Assembly: GCA_013396635.1 (NCBI GenBank) | Contig: WBMW01002277.1 | Coordinates: forward strand, 763,098 to 827,097 | Direction of reading: 5' to 3' | Length of the DNA: 64,000 nucleotides | Source of the DNA: Penelope pileata | Taxonomy: Eukaryota > Chordata > Aves > Galliformes > Cracidae | Shown here: positions 15,401 through 25,063 of the stretch, piece after piece | How the letters are laid out: each line of letters opens with the position of its first letter | Position numbering within the stretch: the stretch's first letter is position 1 | Position numbers and translations under genes: made by a program | Notes under the pieces: generated by a model | What the model was told of the DNA's origin: nothing | The model's database searches: none | What the model saw: the letters and a program-made list of their open reading frames with translations, nothing else

Positions 15401-18400
15401 ATCTGGTACTAGACCAGGATGCCCAGGGCCCCATCCAGCCTGGCCTTGAACAGCTCCAGGGATGGGGCATCCACAACCTCTCTGGGGAGCCTGTTCCAGC
15501 ACCTCACCACTCTCAGTAAAGAGCTTTCCTCTGATGTCTAATCTAAACCTTCCTTCCTTCAGCTTAAAACCATTCCCCTATCACTGTCCACCCACGTAAA
15601 AAGTTGATTTCCCTCCTGCTTATTATCCCTTTAAATTCTGAAAGGCCGCGACAAGGTCCCCCCGCAGCCTTCTCCATGCTGAACAAGCCCAGCTCCCTCA
15701 GTCTGCCCTCATAGGGGAGGTGCCCAGCCCTCTGATCATCTTCGTGGCCTCCTCTGGACCCTCTCCAACAGCTCCACATCTTTCCTGTACTGGAGGCCCC
15801 AGCCCTGGACACAGTACTCCAGATGGGGCCTCACGAGGGCAGAGCAGAGAGGGACAATCACTTCCCTCTCCCTGCTGGCCACCCCTCTTCCGGTGGAGCC
15901 CAGGATGCTGTTGGCCTTTCGAGCTGCAAGAGCACACTGCAGGCTCACGTTCAGTTTTTCATCCACCAGGACCCCCAGGTCCTTCTCTGCAGGGCTACTC
16001 TCAAGGAGTTCTTCTCCCAGTCTGTATATATATACACACATCTGAGCTTACTCCGACCCAAGAGCAAGACCTTACACTCTGCTGTGTTGAATCTCATTAG
16101 GTTCACATGGGCCCACCTTTCAAGTTTGCTGAGGTCCCTCTGGATGGCATCCCTTCCTCCCACCATATGAACTGCACCACTCAGCTTGGTGTCATCATAT
16201 CGTGCAAACAAAGCAGTGAAATTGCTTCAGATAAGTTTTTAGTAATCCCAGATAAAGTATGAGGGTTTAACAGTCATAAACAGCAGTAACAGAAGTTTTA
16301 GACTCACATTTCCCCCCCGAGACAACGCTCGCCCTAGGAGCAGCCAGTTCCCAGAAGAGATGCACTCCCCTCAGAGGCTGGCTCTTAAATGAGCCCAGGG
16401 CAGCACCATCCTGGGTCCACCCCTTCTGGTCACTGGGGAGGCACAGGTGCAAGCAATTTGCCTGTGCTCCCCAGGCAGCCACAGCCCTTCACCAGGTGCT
16501 CAATCACAGACCCAGACAGTGACCTAGCGTTTCCCTTACACATCAGCAAACGTGCTGAGGGTACTTGCTGGTACACTTAAATAGTTAAGCACATACTGGG
16601 ATTTTATGCAAAGAAGGTTTCTTATCATTTGCAAGCCACAGCTGGAGACTGAAAGCTAATTAAATGATAGCTTAAAACAAAACCAATCATAGAATAATCC
16701 ATGTTGGATCCAACCACCCACTCATAACAGGGCTGGATTTGCAGTTGGCTCCAGGTACCCAGGCTTTGTATATTTGACAATTAACTATGTTTAAATGTTA
16801 TCAAAGAACCTGGATGTGCAAATCGACATTATAAACTGTCCATGTGCACATTTTGCTTCCCCACAGAGAGATCTCAGCAGTGCCATTTGCCACTTGCTTC
16901 CAAGAAGGTCCCCTTCATGCAAACTACTGCTCCGTTTCGCTTCAGACCTGACCACGAGCTCCCACATCCTCCTTTCTGTAGGCACCAGCGCTTGTGTGGC
17001 AGCACAGTAAGCTAACTGAAGGAAGTGATCCAGCTGAATGCTCAGTCTGGCAGAAATCCGTCATTAGTTGGCCAAGTAAATTCTAATGCTGGCACAAGAA
17101 GGCAGCGGGAAAATGCAGCTGGGTGCAGGACATGCTTTTTGTCAGGAGTGCACTTTTACTTTGTTTTGAAACTGCACAATCATTCCCTTTGATGTAACTG
17201 CTGGGCTCCCTGAAATCTCTCCAGAATAAGCTTATTTGAACACAGAGAAAAGCAGGACTTCACTTACAAATAAAACTTAGGGATGCCATTTATATACATT
17301 CTCATGAATCAGGAACTGTTAATAGGAAGAAGTCTGAGAACTCCCACTGCTCTTCTTTTACCGGTATCACAGGAAGCACACAGATTGAGCAGAAGAATGG
17401 CTGCAGCATTTAAACTGCAAAGAAAACAACTCTATGAGTCCTACAAAGACTGGTACGTGAAGCTGGGTAAAAACTAAGTAGCAATAAAAATTAGAACTGG
17501 GCCGAGAATAGCGATCAAATGACTGCAAAGAGGCTGAGGAGCACCTCTCCTCCACCCCTTATCCGTGGTATTCAAGAGGAGAGGGGACACTGCAAGCTTA
17601 AGAGAAATACAGGACTATGTCAAGGAACAAGAAAGGGATCAGGACAAAGCATCTTGAAAAGCTGAGGCAAATGGAATGGATTTAGCAGGCCCAGTGTACC
17701 TACTGAACACATGCCCCCAAAGTCAGTAAAGGACTCAGAACAGCATGGCACGGTGGAAAGAGTCCCTGTCCATGGCAGTGGGCTGGAACTGAATCATTTT
17801 AAGGTCCCTTCCAACCCAAGCTAATCTATGATTCTGCAATTTTGATTCTTGAACCTCACCTTTGTAATGAAACATCCTTATAAAGTCTGATCTGGACTCA
17901 TTCTAGTCAATGTGGAGAGACAACCACTATCAGCTCAATAATCCACTTTTCTATACCCTTTATTGTCATTCAGCATTCACAAACATCAGACAAACTTAAG
18001 GATTTAATTTTCTCTGAAGTGGTACAGCATTTCCCCTGAACATGGAAATGCAACTCTACATGTACTTGAAATTGTGCTGCCTTGCCAAGCCTGCATACAG
18101 CTCAGAAGCTGCCCTCTGCCAGCTGCAGAGCTCCTCGTGGGGTGCTCATTCCCAACTTCCCGAGGAAGGAGTAGAATCAGATTTAATTTATATTGTCCAA
18201 GAATAAGAAAAAACAAAGAGAAAGATGTTTTCAACATTTTTAGCCTGTGAAGTTTCAACTGTCCACATCACCAGTGTCTAATAAAATGGAACCAATAAAA
18301 GGTCCTTCTGGAGCAGCACAGAAATAAGAGATTTCTGTATCCACATGCGGAACCACACCAAACCAACGACCTGGGTTAGTTCATAACCATTAACTGCTGC

Positions 18401-21400
18401 ATTCAGAACCTGATATCCTACGTAAAGCTCTACGAAACTGGTTTTCAGACTACAGCGGATACTTAAAAAACTGCATTATTTTAAAACCTCATTTTAAAAT
18501 AAGTTTTAAGAACAGCTTCCAGAAACCCACATCTCATATTCAGTACAGGTATATGGTCAGCAAGAAATTGCTGAAAGTTTCAAAAGAAGTTCTGCTAAAG
18601 GCAATTTGAGCAATTAGCAGACTTCTTCTATGCAGTAATTAGTGATGGTTGGAAAAACTGGAAATAAACTGCAATATAAAACAAATTGTTTAAGTCAAAG
18701 ATTTTTATCTCAATAGAAACAAAATGTTACTTTTTCTTTCATTTTAAATTACAGGAAAAGGACACTAAAGAATTGCTTTGAATATTTAAAATTTCTACAG
18801 CAGACTTTCACTACCATAAACTACTATGAAAATGTTTTGATAATAACCTTCCTATCTACAAGCAGGCCCTCGTGCAAAAAAAAAAAAAAAAAAAATTGGA
18901 ATGCATATCCAACTACACTCTGTGATGTGTCAACAACCTCAAGCAGCAGTAATCTAAGCAAGAAGACTCTTGTAGAAGAGGCAGAAAAGGTCAACTGTTA
19001 CCCTAGGCTTCCCTCCTCCCTTCCCAAAAACTCTCATCTTCACTGCCAAGGTCTTTGTGACTTCGCCTATTCAAATACAGCCAGTCCGCCCCACCCCTAT
19101 GTTCAAAAACTATTCAGGCATGAAAACAACACTGCCAGACTAAAACGAAACTAAAATAAGAATAATAAAAAAGACATTTTCCTCAGTTATTCAAACAGCA
19201 CATTTGAAGAATACATTTCAATTTGTCCCAAAATTCACTAATAACTGTTGGATAATATCAATGTCACACTGAAAAAAACATTATAAACACACATTTAGAA
19301 GGTCTGATGTACCTAAAAACAGTTCAAAATCACACTTATACTTTCAGATTAATATTTTTCTACAGTAGTTTGATATCAGGTTGATAAATATCAGCTCACC
19401 ACATGGTTTTCTACCATAAACATTCTGGAAAAGGATCTTTTTGTATGAACCATGTAGTGATGCTTATTATGACATGAGAGAATAAAGTATGTGACAGAGA
19501 TCAACTCAGCATAGTTTTAACACAGTGAATCTGAAAAGTTTATTTGAGAAGCAGGAGAATACTGTCATCTGTCTGGTCTCCATTCCTAATGGCATCATCC
19601 ATGTCTCTTAGCTACGGGGTACTCTCAGAAGGTGACCCAGGCTACTTTCCGGGGTGCAAGTAGTAATACTAAACCGAATTAAAATTCTTCCAAAAACAAA
19701 ACCACACTAAAACACCAAAACACACAATATGCAGGTGCACACCTATGCTATGAGGCACCCTGAACAGAAGGCAGTTTTGAAGGAAAAAAAATGCATCAAG
19801 CAGAACGACACAGACTTCAGTTGTAACGTACTCCCAAGTTATTGTCCTGTTCTTACTCACACCCTCTCACACTTTCCAGACGCGGGCTGGCAGCCTACAG
19901 TGTACGGCCATCTGTGTGCTCACCACGTAAACGGATGAGACCCAGCTCAGCGTTAAGTAGCCATACATGGAAGTAATTTTTCTTACAAATCACTCCGCGG
20001 GAAATGCGATCTAACATGCTCAACTAACATTGGGAGAAAGGATGAGAAGGACGTGTAACAACGTCTTACAGCCTCCTTTTTGTATTTTTGAATGTTGCAT
20101 AAAAACACACCTGTAATTCCTACAGCTACAGCAGTAACAGCACTAACTGAAGGTATAATTAGAAATTGAGAGAAATAACTTTTTGTTCTATGGAATTAAT
20201 AAAACAAACACGGCACTGCAGAACTGTATTTGTTTTTCAGGTTTACTGAGTACATACTGACATCAGTAAAGAGTCTTTGGAGATTCCTGTCCTGAGCCAC
20301 CAGCCTAAGATCCAGCTCACAAGCTGGATTCTCCAGCACTCAGTGTTTATACCAAAGACACGTCAGAGCATCACCACCTCAACCCTCTGTGCTCTGCAGA
20401 TGTAACTCAGTACAGGATATGACTCTGCAGTTACAGCTCTCATGTTTCTCCCTCCACAGACATACTGGGTATGCTTTCTTCGATCAGTAAATACTAAAAT
20501 CTTCCTTGCTCTAACCACAGAATTGGAGTGTTTGGTAAGCTCATAGAAGAGCTGAGGGGAAAAAAAAAAACAAGTATATACATGTATTTTATTCTAACAG
20601 GAGACTAAACACAAATCATTTCATAGCTACCTGGGCAACCTGTGCCAGGGCCATGGGGAAGCAACTGCACTTCACGCTGTTTTCTTTCTTTATTAAAGAA
20701 GGCAGCAAGCAACCTGCTGCGATAGCAGCACTTGGTAGAAAATGCAACCCTGACATACAGACATATAGATGGCCACCAACTTACATTGCATCCAAACCAG
20801 AACACACAAAAAAGTGTCTGTAAGTTTCAGGAAGCATGGACAGCTCATGGAAGATGGACTACTGTGGAGATGGTAAACGTGAAATTTTTATTTTCCCAAA
20901 TCTATCACCATTACAAAGGAAAATGACTGAGTGATGCAGGGTGACAGTACTCAGTGCCAGACTGTGAGGTCACTGACCAAGGGGTCGTGATGTCTGGGAG
21001 AGATGGCACAAACCCTTGCTGCATATATTTGGGCACTGGCCGAGCCTGGACTTGGGCCTGGACTCCAGCTGAGCGTGTCTGCGAGAGCTGGAGCACTGAG
21101 CCAGGCCCTCCTTGGGTCTCGATGCAGGGCTGCCAGCAGCAGCTCTTGGTGCCCAACCCTGTGGCATCACCTGCATTTCCCCGGCCGTGCCTGGCACTTC
21201 CCCAGCCCACTGCTCAGCCTGGGGCAGTGGAGGCAGCACTACACCAGACCTGCCTGGGGCTGCAGGCACAATCGGGACGATGTCACCTGCTTGACCCCTG
21301 TCTCCACCAGCTTTGCTACAGCTGTGCAACACGGTGAGTGCAGAACAAACCAAGTTGCCTCACATGTGGTAACAAGATAAAGACCATCAGGCACTCAGTG

Positions 21401-24400
21401 AGGTCAGACGATTATTTAGAGCACTCTGTCCCAGAGATTCTAGAACACTCTGACAACAGACTGCAGGACGAGCAGGGGGCTGCAGAGCTGGTGCTCCACG
21501 CTTCTGAGCTCAGCTTCCCACCCGAGGTCTGGGCAGCCCTTTTCCAGGAGCACCCAAGTGACATCGAACCCCTGCTCCGGTGGCTGCCAGCAGGAGCTGG
21601 AGATGACCTCCATCAACAAGTGGTGGGAAGCACTGACAGGACAGGGCACCATCACATCCTTCCTGTGCACCTACAGGCTTGACCAGGAGGCCCTGGAGCA
21701 GGCACTGAAACCTTGTCTTGAAACCCTCACACCGCCCTTCACAGTGAGGCTCATCAACACCACTGCAGGCCTGTTAGCACACTTACTCGAAACATGAAAT
21801 TCATGAGCCTGCAGTATAATGTATGTAGAACAGAAGGAAAGAGAATAGCCACCGCCCAGGACAAGTTACAGAGACAGCAAAAAGACTCACACTAAGCTTA
21901 ATGACTATGACAGCAGACATCAAGGACCACTTTTGATTTAAGTGGGCTCTCAGTCCTCAAAAGAGCTTTGCTTTCCAGATTGCATTTAACCTGGAAGCTA
22001 CATTTATCTGCATACACGCTACTTCCACAACATAGTATACAGTTAGCAGAACAAAACAAAGCAAGAAACAAATGGAAAAGAGCTTCAAGATTTCAGAATA
22101 TGATTAAAGAAGGGGGGGAAAAAGGAAGAAAAGGTGATTTACAACACATCTGTCAACTGATGCATCTGAAGGGCACGCTTTTGGGGAAGCCTATTGATCA
22201 GCTGCTCTCCCACAACACTCTGATATGCAGCTGTCGGCAGCCAGCACTCACACTCCTCTGTGGAGTTTTCCCCACATCACACATTAAAGTCAAGAAGCCA
22301 CCTTCTAAATTTTTAGGTATTTGGACAACTCCATGCAGAAACTAATTGCCATTTTATCAAAGGTAACAAATGAAGGGGGGGGAGAAGAAGGCACAGAGCT
22401 AATGTAAGAGCTATAGCTAATTTAAGACTCCCAGCTTCAAGCAGTAACACCACCCTAATTCTTTTAAACACAGTTCCCACTTTTACCATGATCTTCCCTA
22501 GAACTTGGGTAAAGATACAAGAAAACAGAAGTAAAAAGCCTTCCATTTCACAGCTACACTCTGCATTCGCTCTAGATGCCCCAAACTCATGTAACTTCCC
22601 TACTGGAGCTGGGTTGGGTCACACCAGGTACGACGACTTGATCACATGGAAGCAGCTGCTTGGACGCTCACTGCAGCCCCACGCAGCCACTGCACAGAGC
22701 ACCTTGCAGAGAGAGCTGCCAGAGAGGAGCAGAGAGCAGCCAGCAGCAGCACTGCCCAGGGACAGGCTGCAGTATTCCTGGTGTGGGGACAGAGCTGCAG
22801 CCCCACAGAGCACCACGGCACAGCGGGCTGGGGCCTGAATGGCACTGCTGGGCGGCTGTACGCTGTATGCAGCTTTGGAGCTGTTTCAGCTAAAAATAAA
22901 ACCAAAACTTAAAAAATGGTAGCTCCAAAGGCTAATTAGAAAGCCCAAAACCTCAAAGGATAATTTCACTTTCGAATTAGGCCTTTTGGAACAACCGCTG
23001 CGAGGCACAAACAGGGCCACCTGAGCACCCCCAGAGCCACCGCCCCATCTTTCTGCCACTCGCTATTAAGTAACACTTTAATTAAAACTGCAAAACTGTT
23101 CAGTCACCGATTCTGTCAGCCTCTACGCTCAACTTCTTTTGCAAAAGCTCCTTCCCAAGCCACACGCATCACAGAGACCTCACAGCATCTAGAGGGAGAA
23201 AACACCCCGATGCCCGAGGTAACATCCACTGCAGCGAGGGCAGCTCGGGCCGCGGCAGCGCCCGGGCTGGGGCTGACGGCGGCGGGGCCGGGGCTCCCGG
23301 GCGGAGCGGTGCTCCCCTGCCTCCCAGCCCCGCTCCGGGCCGCCGCTCCCCGCTGCCCCGCCCGCCCCGGGGCTGCCCCGCACTCACCCACGCGGGCAGA
23401 TCGGCGGAGGAGACGCAGAGCCGCACCGCCTCCNCTCGCCGCGCACCGACACCAACCGCCGCCCGCTTCCGGGTTCGGGCCGGCCCGGGCCCAGCCCTAG
23501 CCCCAGCCCCAGCCCCAACCGCCGCGGGGAGGGCGCAGCGCGCCGCCAGGAGGCGCCTCGCCCCCATCGCCGCCATCGGCGCCGCCCTCAGCTCCGGGCG
23601 GCCCTCAGCTCCGGCCCCGCGCAGCACGGGAAGGGCGGCGCGGCCCCGGCATGTCCCAGGGAGCCGGAGGGAGTCCCCCTGAGGGCCGGGGATGGGGAAC
23701 GTGCCAGTGTGGTTCCTCACAGCCACACCGCAGCGTTTCTGCAGCCGTGCGTGCGGTTGGAAGCGCTCCACCTGTTGCAGCCTTCTGGAGAAAGCGCCGT
23801 GCTTGGCTTCGATCGCAGGGGACGGAGATGTTAAGCGATACATGAGTTGCGGGAGCCGGGGGCCGGTCACTCCCCACCTCTGTTAGTTACAACGGCTGCT
23901 TCCTGCAGCTCTGCTCACACATCCCCAAATAAAGCTGGCTCCTGTGTCACCTTGTCACTGCACAGTGCTCCCTGGAGGTGCCCAAGGCCAGGCTGGATGG
24001 GTTCCTGGGCAGCCTGATCTGGTGGGGGGCAGCTGGGCCCACAGCGGGGGCTGGAACCGGGTGAGCTTTGAGGTTGCCTCCAACCTCAGCCATTCCGTGA
24101 TTCTATGATTCACGGCAGTGCTGAGGGTTTGCACAGACCCTGGTCTGTTGAAGTAAGACCTCTGGTTTCCCACATTCTTCATCCTGTGTCCCTTTATAGC
24201 AGTAATGCTCGCTTCTCACATCTTCCCTCCTTCCATTCCTTTACCTCTTCTGTAATTTTAATAGCCACCAGTTCCAGAAGGGGCAGCTGTTGCTTATCTG
24301 TAGCTGTGTGCTTATCAGCTTGCTGATTAACCTTGTGGTTTTNTCCTGGCGAACTGCGACACCAGACCCGTCACGTCCACGCTCAGCAGTGACGGCGGCG

Positions 24401-24488
24401 GCGGCTCCGGCCCCGCGTCCCCGGCCGCCGCCTTCTCCGCGGCCGCGGCCCCCGCGCCGGGGCACTGCTTCTCCGCGGCCCCGCTCAT
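417..24488 (-). CDS. ESYT2: Extended synaptotagmin 2, 5' part of the gene (exons 1-2, incomplete)
   Basis: This is the start of the gene for an ER-anchored tubular lipid-transfer protein that tethers the ER to the plasma membrane. In the family the order is an N-terminal membrane hairpin, an SMP lipid-binding domain and then C2 domains. The window shows only the extreme N-terminus: a start codon and 48 codons at 24488-24344, the last 15 codons of exon 1 at 23433-23388, and exon 2 at 458-417. Across the exon 1/exon 2 junction the residues read DLPAW then VHFPDTERAEWLNK, which I recognise as the ESYT2 segment just before the SMP domain. The hairpin-coding middle of exon 1 is absent from the assembly. 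Later exons lie beyond the left edge. Intron 1 is about 22.9 kb. The head-to-head position next to DYNC2I1 matches the human 7q36 order as I recall it. The identity is firm; the exon 1 structure is damaged by assembly errors. Confidence 0.88.
6425..7476 (+). mobile_element. CR1 LINE, 3' portion (reverse-transcriptase C-terminus and 3' UTR)
   Basis: A roughly 1.05-kb 5'-truncated CR1 copy in plus orientation. It starts around 'ggataagaaattggctggatgac' and contains the typical CR1 phrases 'tcaggggtcagtaccggga', 'cactcaac'-type RT sequence, 'tggagtactgtgtccag' and 'gatcagagggctggagc'. It ends with the diagnostic tail 'ccattctatgattccatgaa'. The reading frame for the end of the RT (for example VLFNLF, ELLISQ-like and SALVRPHLEYCV-like blocks in changing frames) is broken by frameshifts and stops, so it is a dead copy. 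All open frames listed inside it on either strand are by-products of this element. Confidence 0.93.
15311..16205 (-). mobile_element. CR1 LINE, 3' portion, inverted
   Basis: A roughly 0.9-kb CR1 fragment on the minus strand. Its 3' end is at the left (plus strand 'cacagaatcatagaatggcc'). On the minus strand it reads the end of the RT: KDLGVLVDEKLNVSLQCALA near 15990-15900, and 'SALVRPHLEYCVQGWG' near 15835-15790. The RT frame is interrupted by a short TATATATACACACA run near 16024-16040 and by frameshifts, so it is inactive. Confidence 0.93.
16687..16765 (-). mobile_element. Short CR1 3'-end remnant
   Basis: The plus strand reads 'aatcatagaataatccatgttggatccaaccac', the reverse complement of a diverged CR1 terminus. 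Only about 80 bases can be recognised. Confidence 0.5.
17762..17837 (+). mobile_element. Short CR1 3'-tail remnant
   Basis: About 75 bases resemble the CR1 tail: 'ccatggcagtgggctggaact', then 'aaggtcccttccaaccca' and the end 'ctatgattctg'. This is the last part of a strongly 5'-truncated plus-strand copy. Confidence 0.75.
18876..18895. repeat. A20 homopolymer
   Basis: Twenty consecutive A residues in ESYT2 intron 1. No attached retrocopy could be recognised on its 5' side. Confidence 0.95.
20940..21800 (+). other. Unidentified GC-rich segment with overlapping open frames
   Basis: This segment is distinctly richer in GC than its surroundings and holds several partly overlapping open frames on both strands. 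Of interest on the plus strand is a frame at 21338-21682 (containing ELSFPPEVWAALFQEHPSD) followed by a shifted frame at 21558-21797 (containing WWEALTGQGTITSFLCTYR and a leucine-rich end). Together they look like one decayed coding stretch with a frameshift near 21600. FLCTYR recalls the motif in Ras-GEF N-terminal (REM) domains of the RalGDS group, but the match is too short to name a gene. It could be a pseudogene fragment, an old retroelement, or chance. Confidence 0.3.
23388..23433 (-). CDS. ESYT2: ESYT2 exon 1, 3' fragment
   Basis: On the minus strand the sequence after the single N at 23434 reads in phase as EAVRLCVSSADLPAW and stops at a perfect donor (TGG then gtgagt, plus-strand 23382-23387). 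It continues in frame into exon 2. The peptide corresponds to the end of the human first exon, where the sequence is similar (RxGVRxCDLPAWV). The coding sequence before the N, which should hold the membrane hairpin, is missing. The sequence beyond the N (23435 upward) is not a continuation of the reading frame but looks like promoter or 5' flank. Confidence 0.87.
23434..23434. other. Single-N assembly join inside ESYT2 exon 1
   Basis: A lone N interrupts the GC-rich first exon. Coding sequence lies below it (minus-strand downstream), but the reading frame does not continue above it. At least the membrane-hairpin coding part, and probably the 198-bp piece now at 24344-24541, is missing here. 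Confidence 0.85.
23491..23517 (-). promoter_or_regulatory. G-quadruplex-type tract (GGGGCT repeats)
   Basis: On the minus (ESYT2 coding) strand the sequence contains three GGGG runs and further GGG runs, separated by CT or CTA loops. This fits the consensus for an intramolecular G-quadruplex with very short loops. It sits in the presumed core promoter or 5' UTR of ESYT2. Confidence 0.6.
23825..24342 (+). repeat. 518-bp direct duplication, copy 1
   Basis: Identical by eye to 24546-25063 at a constant offset of 721 bases. It starts at 'gagatgttaagcgatac' and ends at 'accttgtggtttt' just before the N at 24343. The perfect identity, and the Ns at 24343 and 24542, indicate an assembly artefact (overlapping contig ends left on both sides of an inserted contig) rather than a biological duplication. 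Confidence 0.9.
23968..24111 (+). mobile_element. CR1 3'-end fragment (in duplication copy 1)
   Basis: About 144 bases of CR1 terminus in plus orientation. It begins 'ctccctggaggtgcccaagg', runs through 'caggctggatgggttcctgg' and ends 'ccattccgtgattctatgatt'. It lies a few hundred bases upstream of the ESYT2 start region. Confidence 0.88.
24343..24343. other. Single-N assembly join
   Basis: Lone N between duplication copy 1 and the 198-bp ESYT2 exon 1 piece. Confidence 0.95.
24344..24488 (-). CDS. ESYT2: ESYT2 exon 1, 5' fragment with start codon (misplaced contig)
   Basis: A 198-bp piece (24344-24541) sits between two single Ns. On the minus strand it has 53 bases of leader, an ATG at 24488-24486 with A at -3 (ACC ATG A), and then 48 open codons. 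They begin MSGAAEKQCPGAGAAAAEKA, pass through a proline run and end SLLSVDVTGLVSQFAR. The human protein also has an MSGA start, a Gly/Ala-rich run, and then a similar LLSVELxGLxxQxAR segment immediately before the membrane hairpin. The fragment therefore carries the ESYT2 N-terminus. The flanks on both sides are copies of the same 518 bp, so its present position is probably an assembly error and it likely belongs at the N at 23434. Confidence 0.8.
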
Positions 24489-24541
24489 GGTACCGCGGCG
24501 GCGGTGCTACGACTGCTGCCGCTCCGCCCGCCGCCGCTCCT

Positions 24542-24542
24542 N
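24542..24542. other. Single-N assembly join
   Basis: Lone N between the 198-bp ESYT2 exon 1 piece and duplication copy 2. Confidence 0.95.
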
Positions 24543-24545
24543 ACA

Positions 24546-25063
24546 GAGATGTTAAGCGATACATGAGTTGCGGGAGCCGGGGGCCGGTCACTCCCCACCT
24601 CTGTTAGTTACAACGGCTGCTTCCTGCAGCTCTGCTCACACATCCCCAAATAAAGCTGGCTCCTGTGTCACCTTGTCACTGCACAGTGCTCCCTGGAGGT
24701 GCCCAAGGCCAGGCTGGATGGGTTCCTGGGCAGCCTGATCTGGTGGGGGGCAGCTGGGCCCACAGCGGGGGCTGGAACCGGGTGAGCTTTGAGGTTGCCT
24801 CCAACCTCAGCCATTCCGTGATTCTATGATTCACGGCAGTGCTGAGGGTTTGCACAGACCCTGGTCTGTTGAAGTAAGACCTCTGGTTTCCCACATTCTT
24901 CATCCTGTGTCCCTTTATAGCAGTAATGCTCGCTTCTCACATCTTCCCTCCTTCCATTCCTTTACCTCTTCTGTAATTTTAATAGCCACCAGTTCCAGAA
25001 GGGGCAGCTGTTGCTTATCTGTAGCTGTGTGCTTATCAGCTTGCTGATTAACCTTGTGGTTTT
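24546..25063 (+). repeat. 518-bp direct duplication, copy 2
   Basis: Second copy of 23825-24342. It follows the N at 24542 and continues into unique sequence from 25064. It contains the same short CR1 tail as copy 1. Confidence 0.9.
24689..24832 (+). mobile_element. CR1 3'-end fragment (in duplication copy 2)
   Basis: The same CR1 terminus as at 23968-24111, repeated through the 518-bp duplication. It should be counted only once in the real genome if the duplication is an artefact. Confidence 0.88.

Larger units (their letters stand above)
459..23387 (-). other. ESYT2 intron 1 (no other gene seen)
   Basis: This is a single large intron between ESYT2 exons 2 and 1. It is AT-rich overall. I see CR1 insertions at about 6425-7476, 15311-16205, 16687-16765 and 17762-17837, short CpG-richer patches near 4100-4220 and 22620-22860, an unidentified GC-rich segment at 20940-21800, and A/T homopolymers. 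The open frames in the remainder are short, lack codon structure and splice partners, and show no family I recognise. Confidence 0.75.
23210..23650 (-). promoter_or_regulatory. CpG island, ESYT2 promoter / first exon
   Basis: A dense CpG and GC-rich block covers the end of ESYT2 exon 1 (23388-23433) and the flank above it. On the minus strand it includes an ETS-like site (CCCGGAAGCGG, plus-strand 23463-23473) and a tandem G-rich tract. There is no TATA box. It fits a housekeeping-type promoter. The exact start site cannot be fixed because of the assembly joins. Confidence 0.7.

Noticed and set aside
15720..16170. Plus-strand frames of 115-126 codons
   Set aside because: They are the antisense of an inverted CR1 copy.
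23169..23870. A 233-codon open frame on the minus strand over the ESYT2 CpG island
   Set aside because: It runs through an N and through the ESYT2 exon 1 splice donor, using the real frame only for the short DLPAW part. The rest is Ala/Gly/Pro/Arg-rich, as expected from GC-rich DNA by chance.
23825..25063. A real segmental duplication
   Set aside because: The copies appear identical and are bounded by single Ns with a misplaced exon piece between them, which fits an assembly artefact better.
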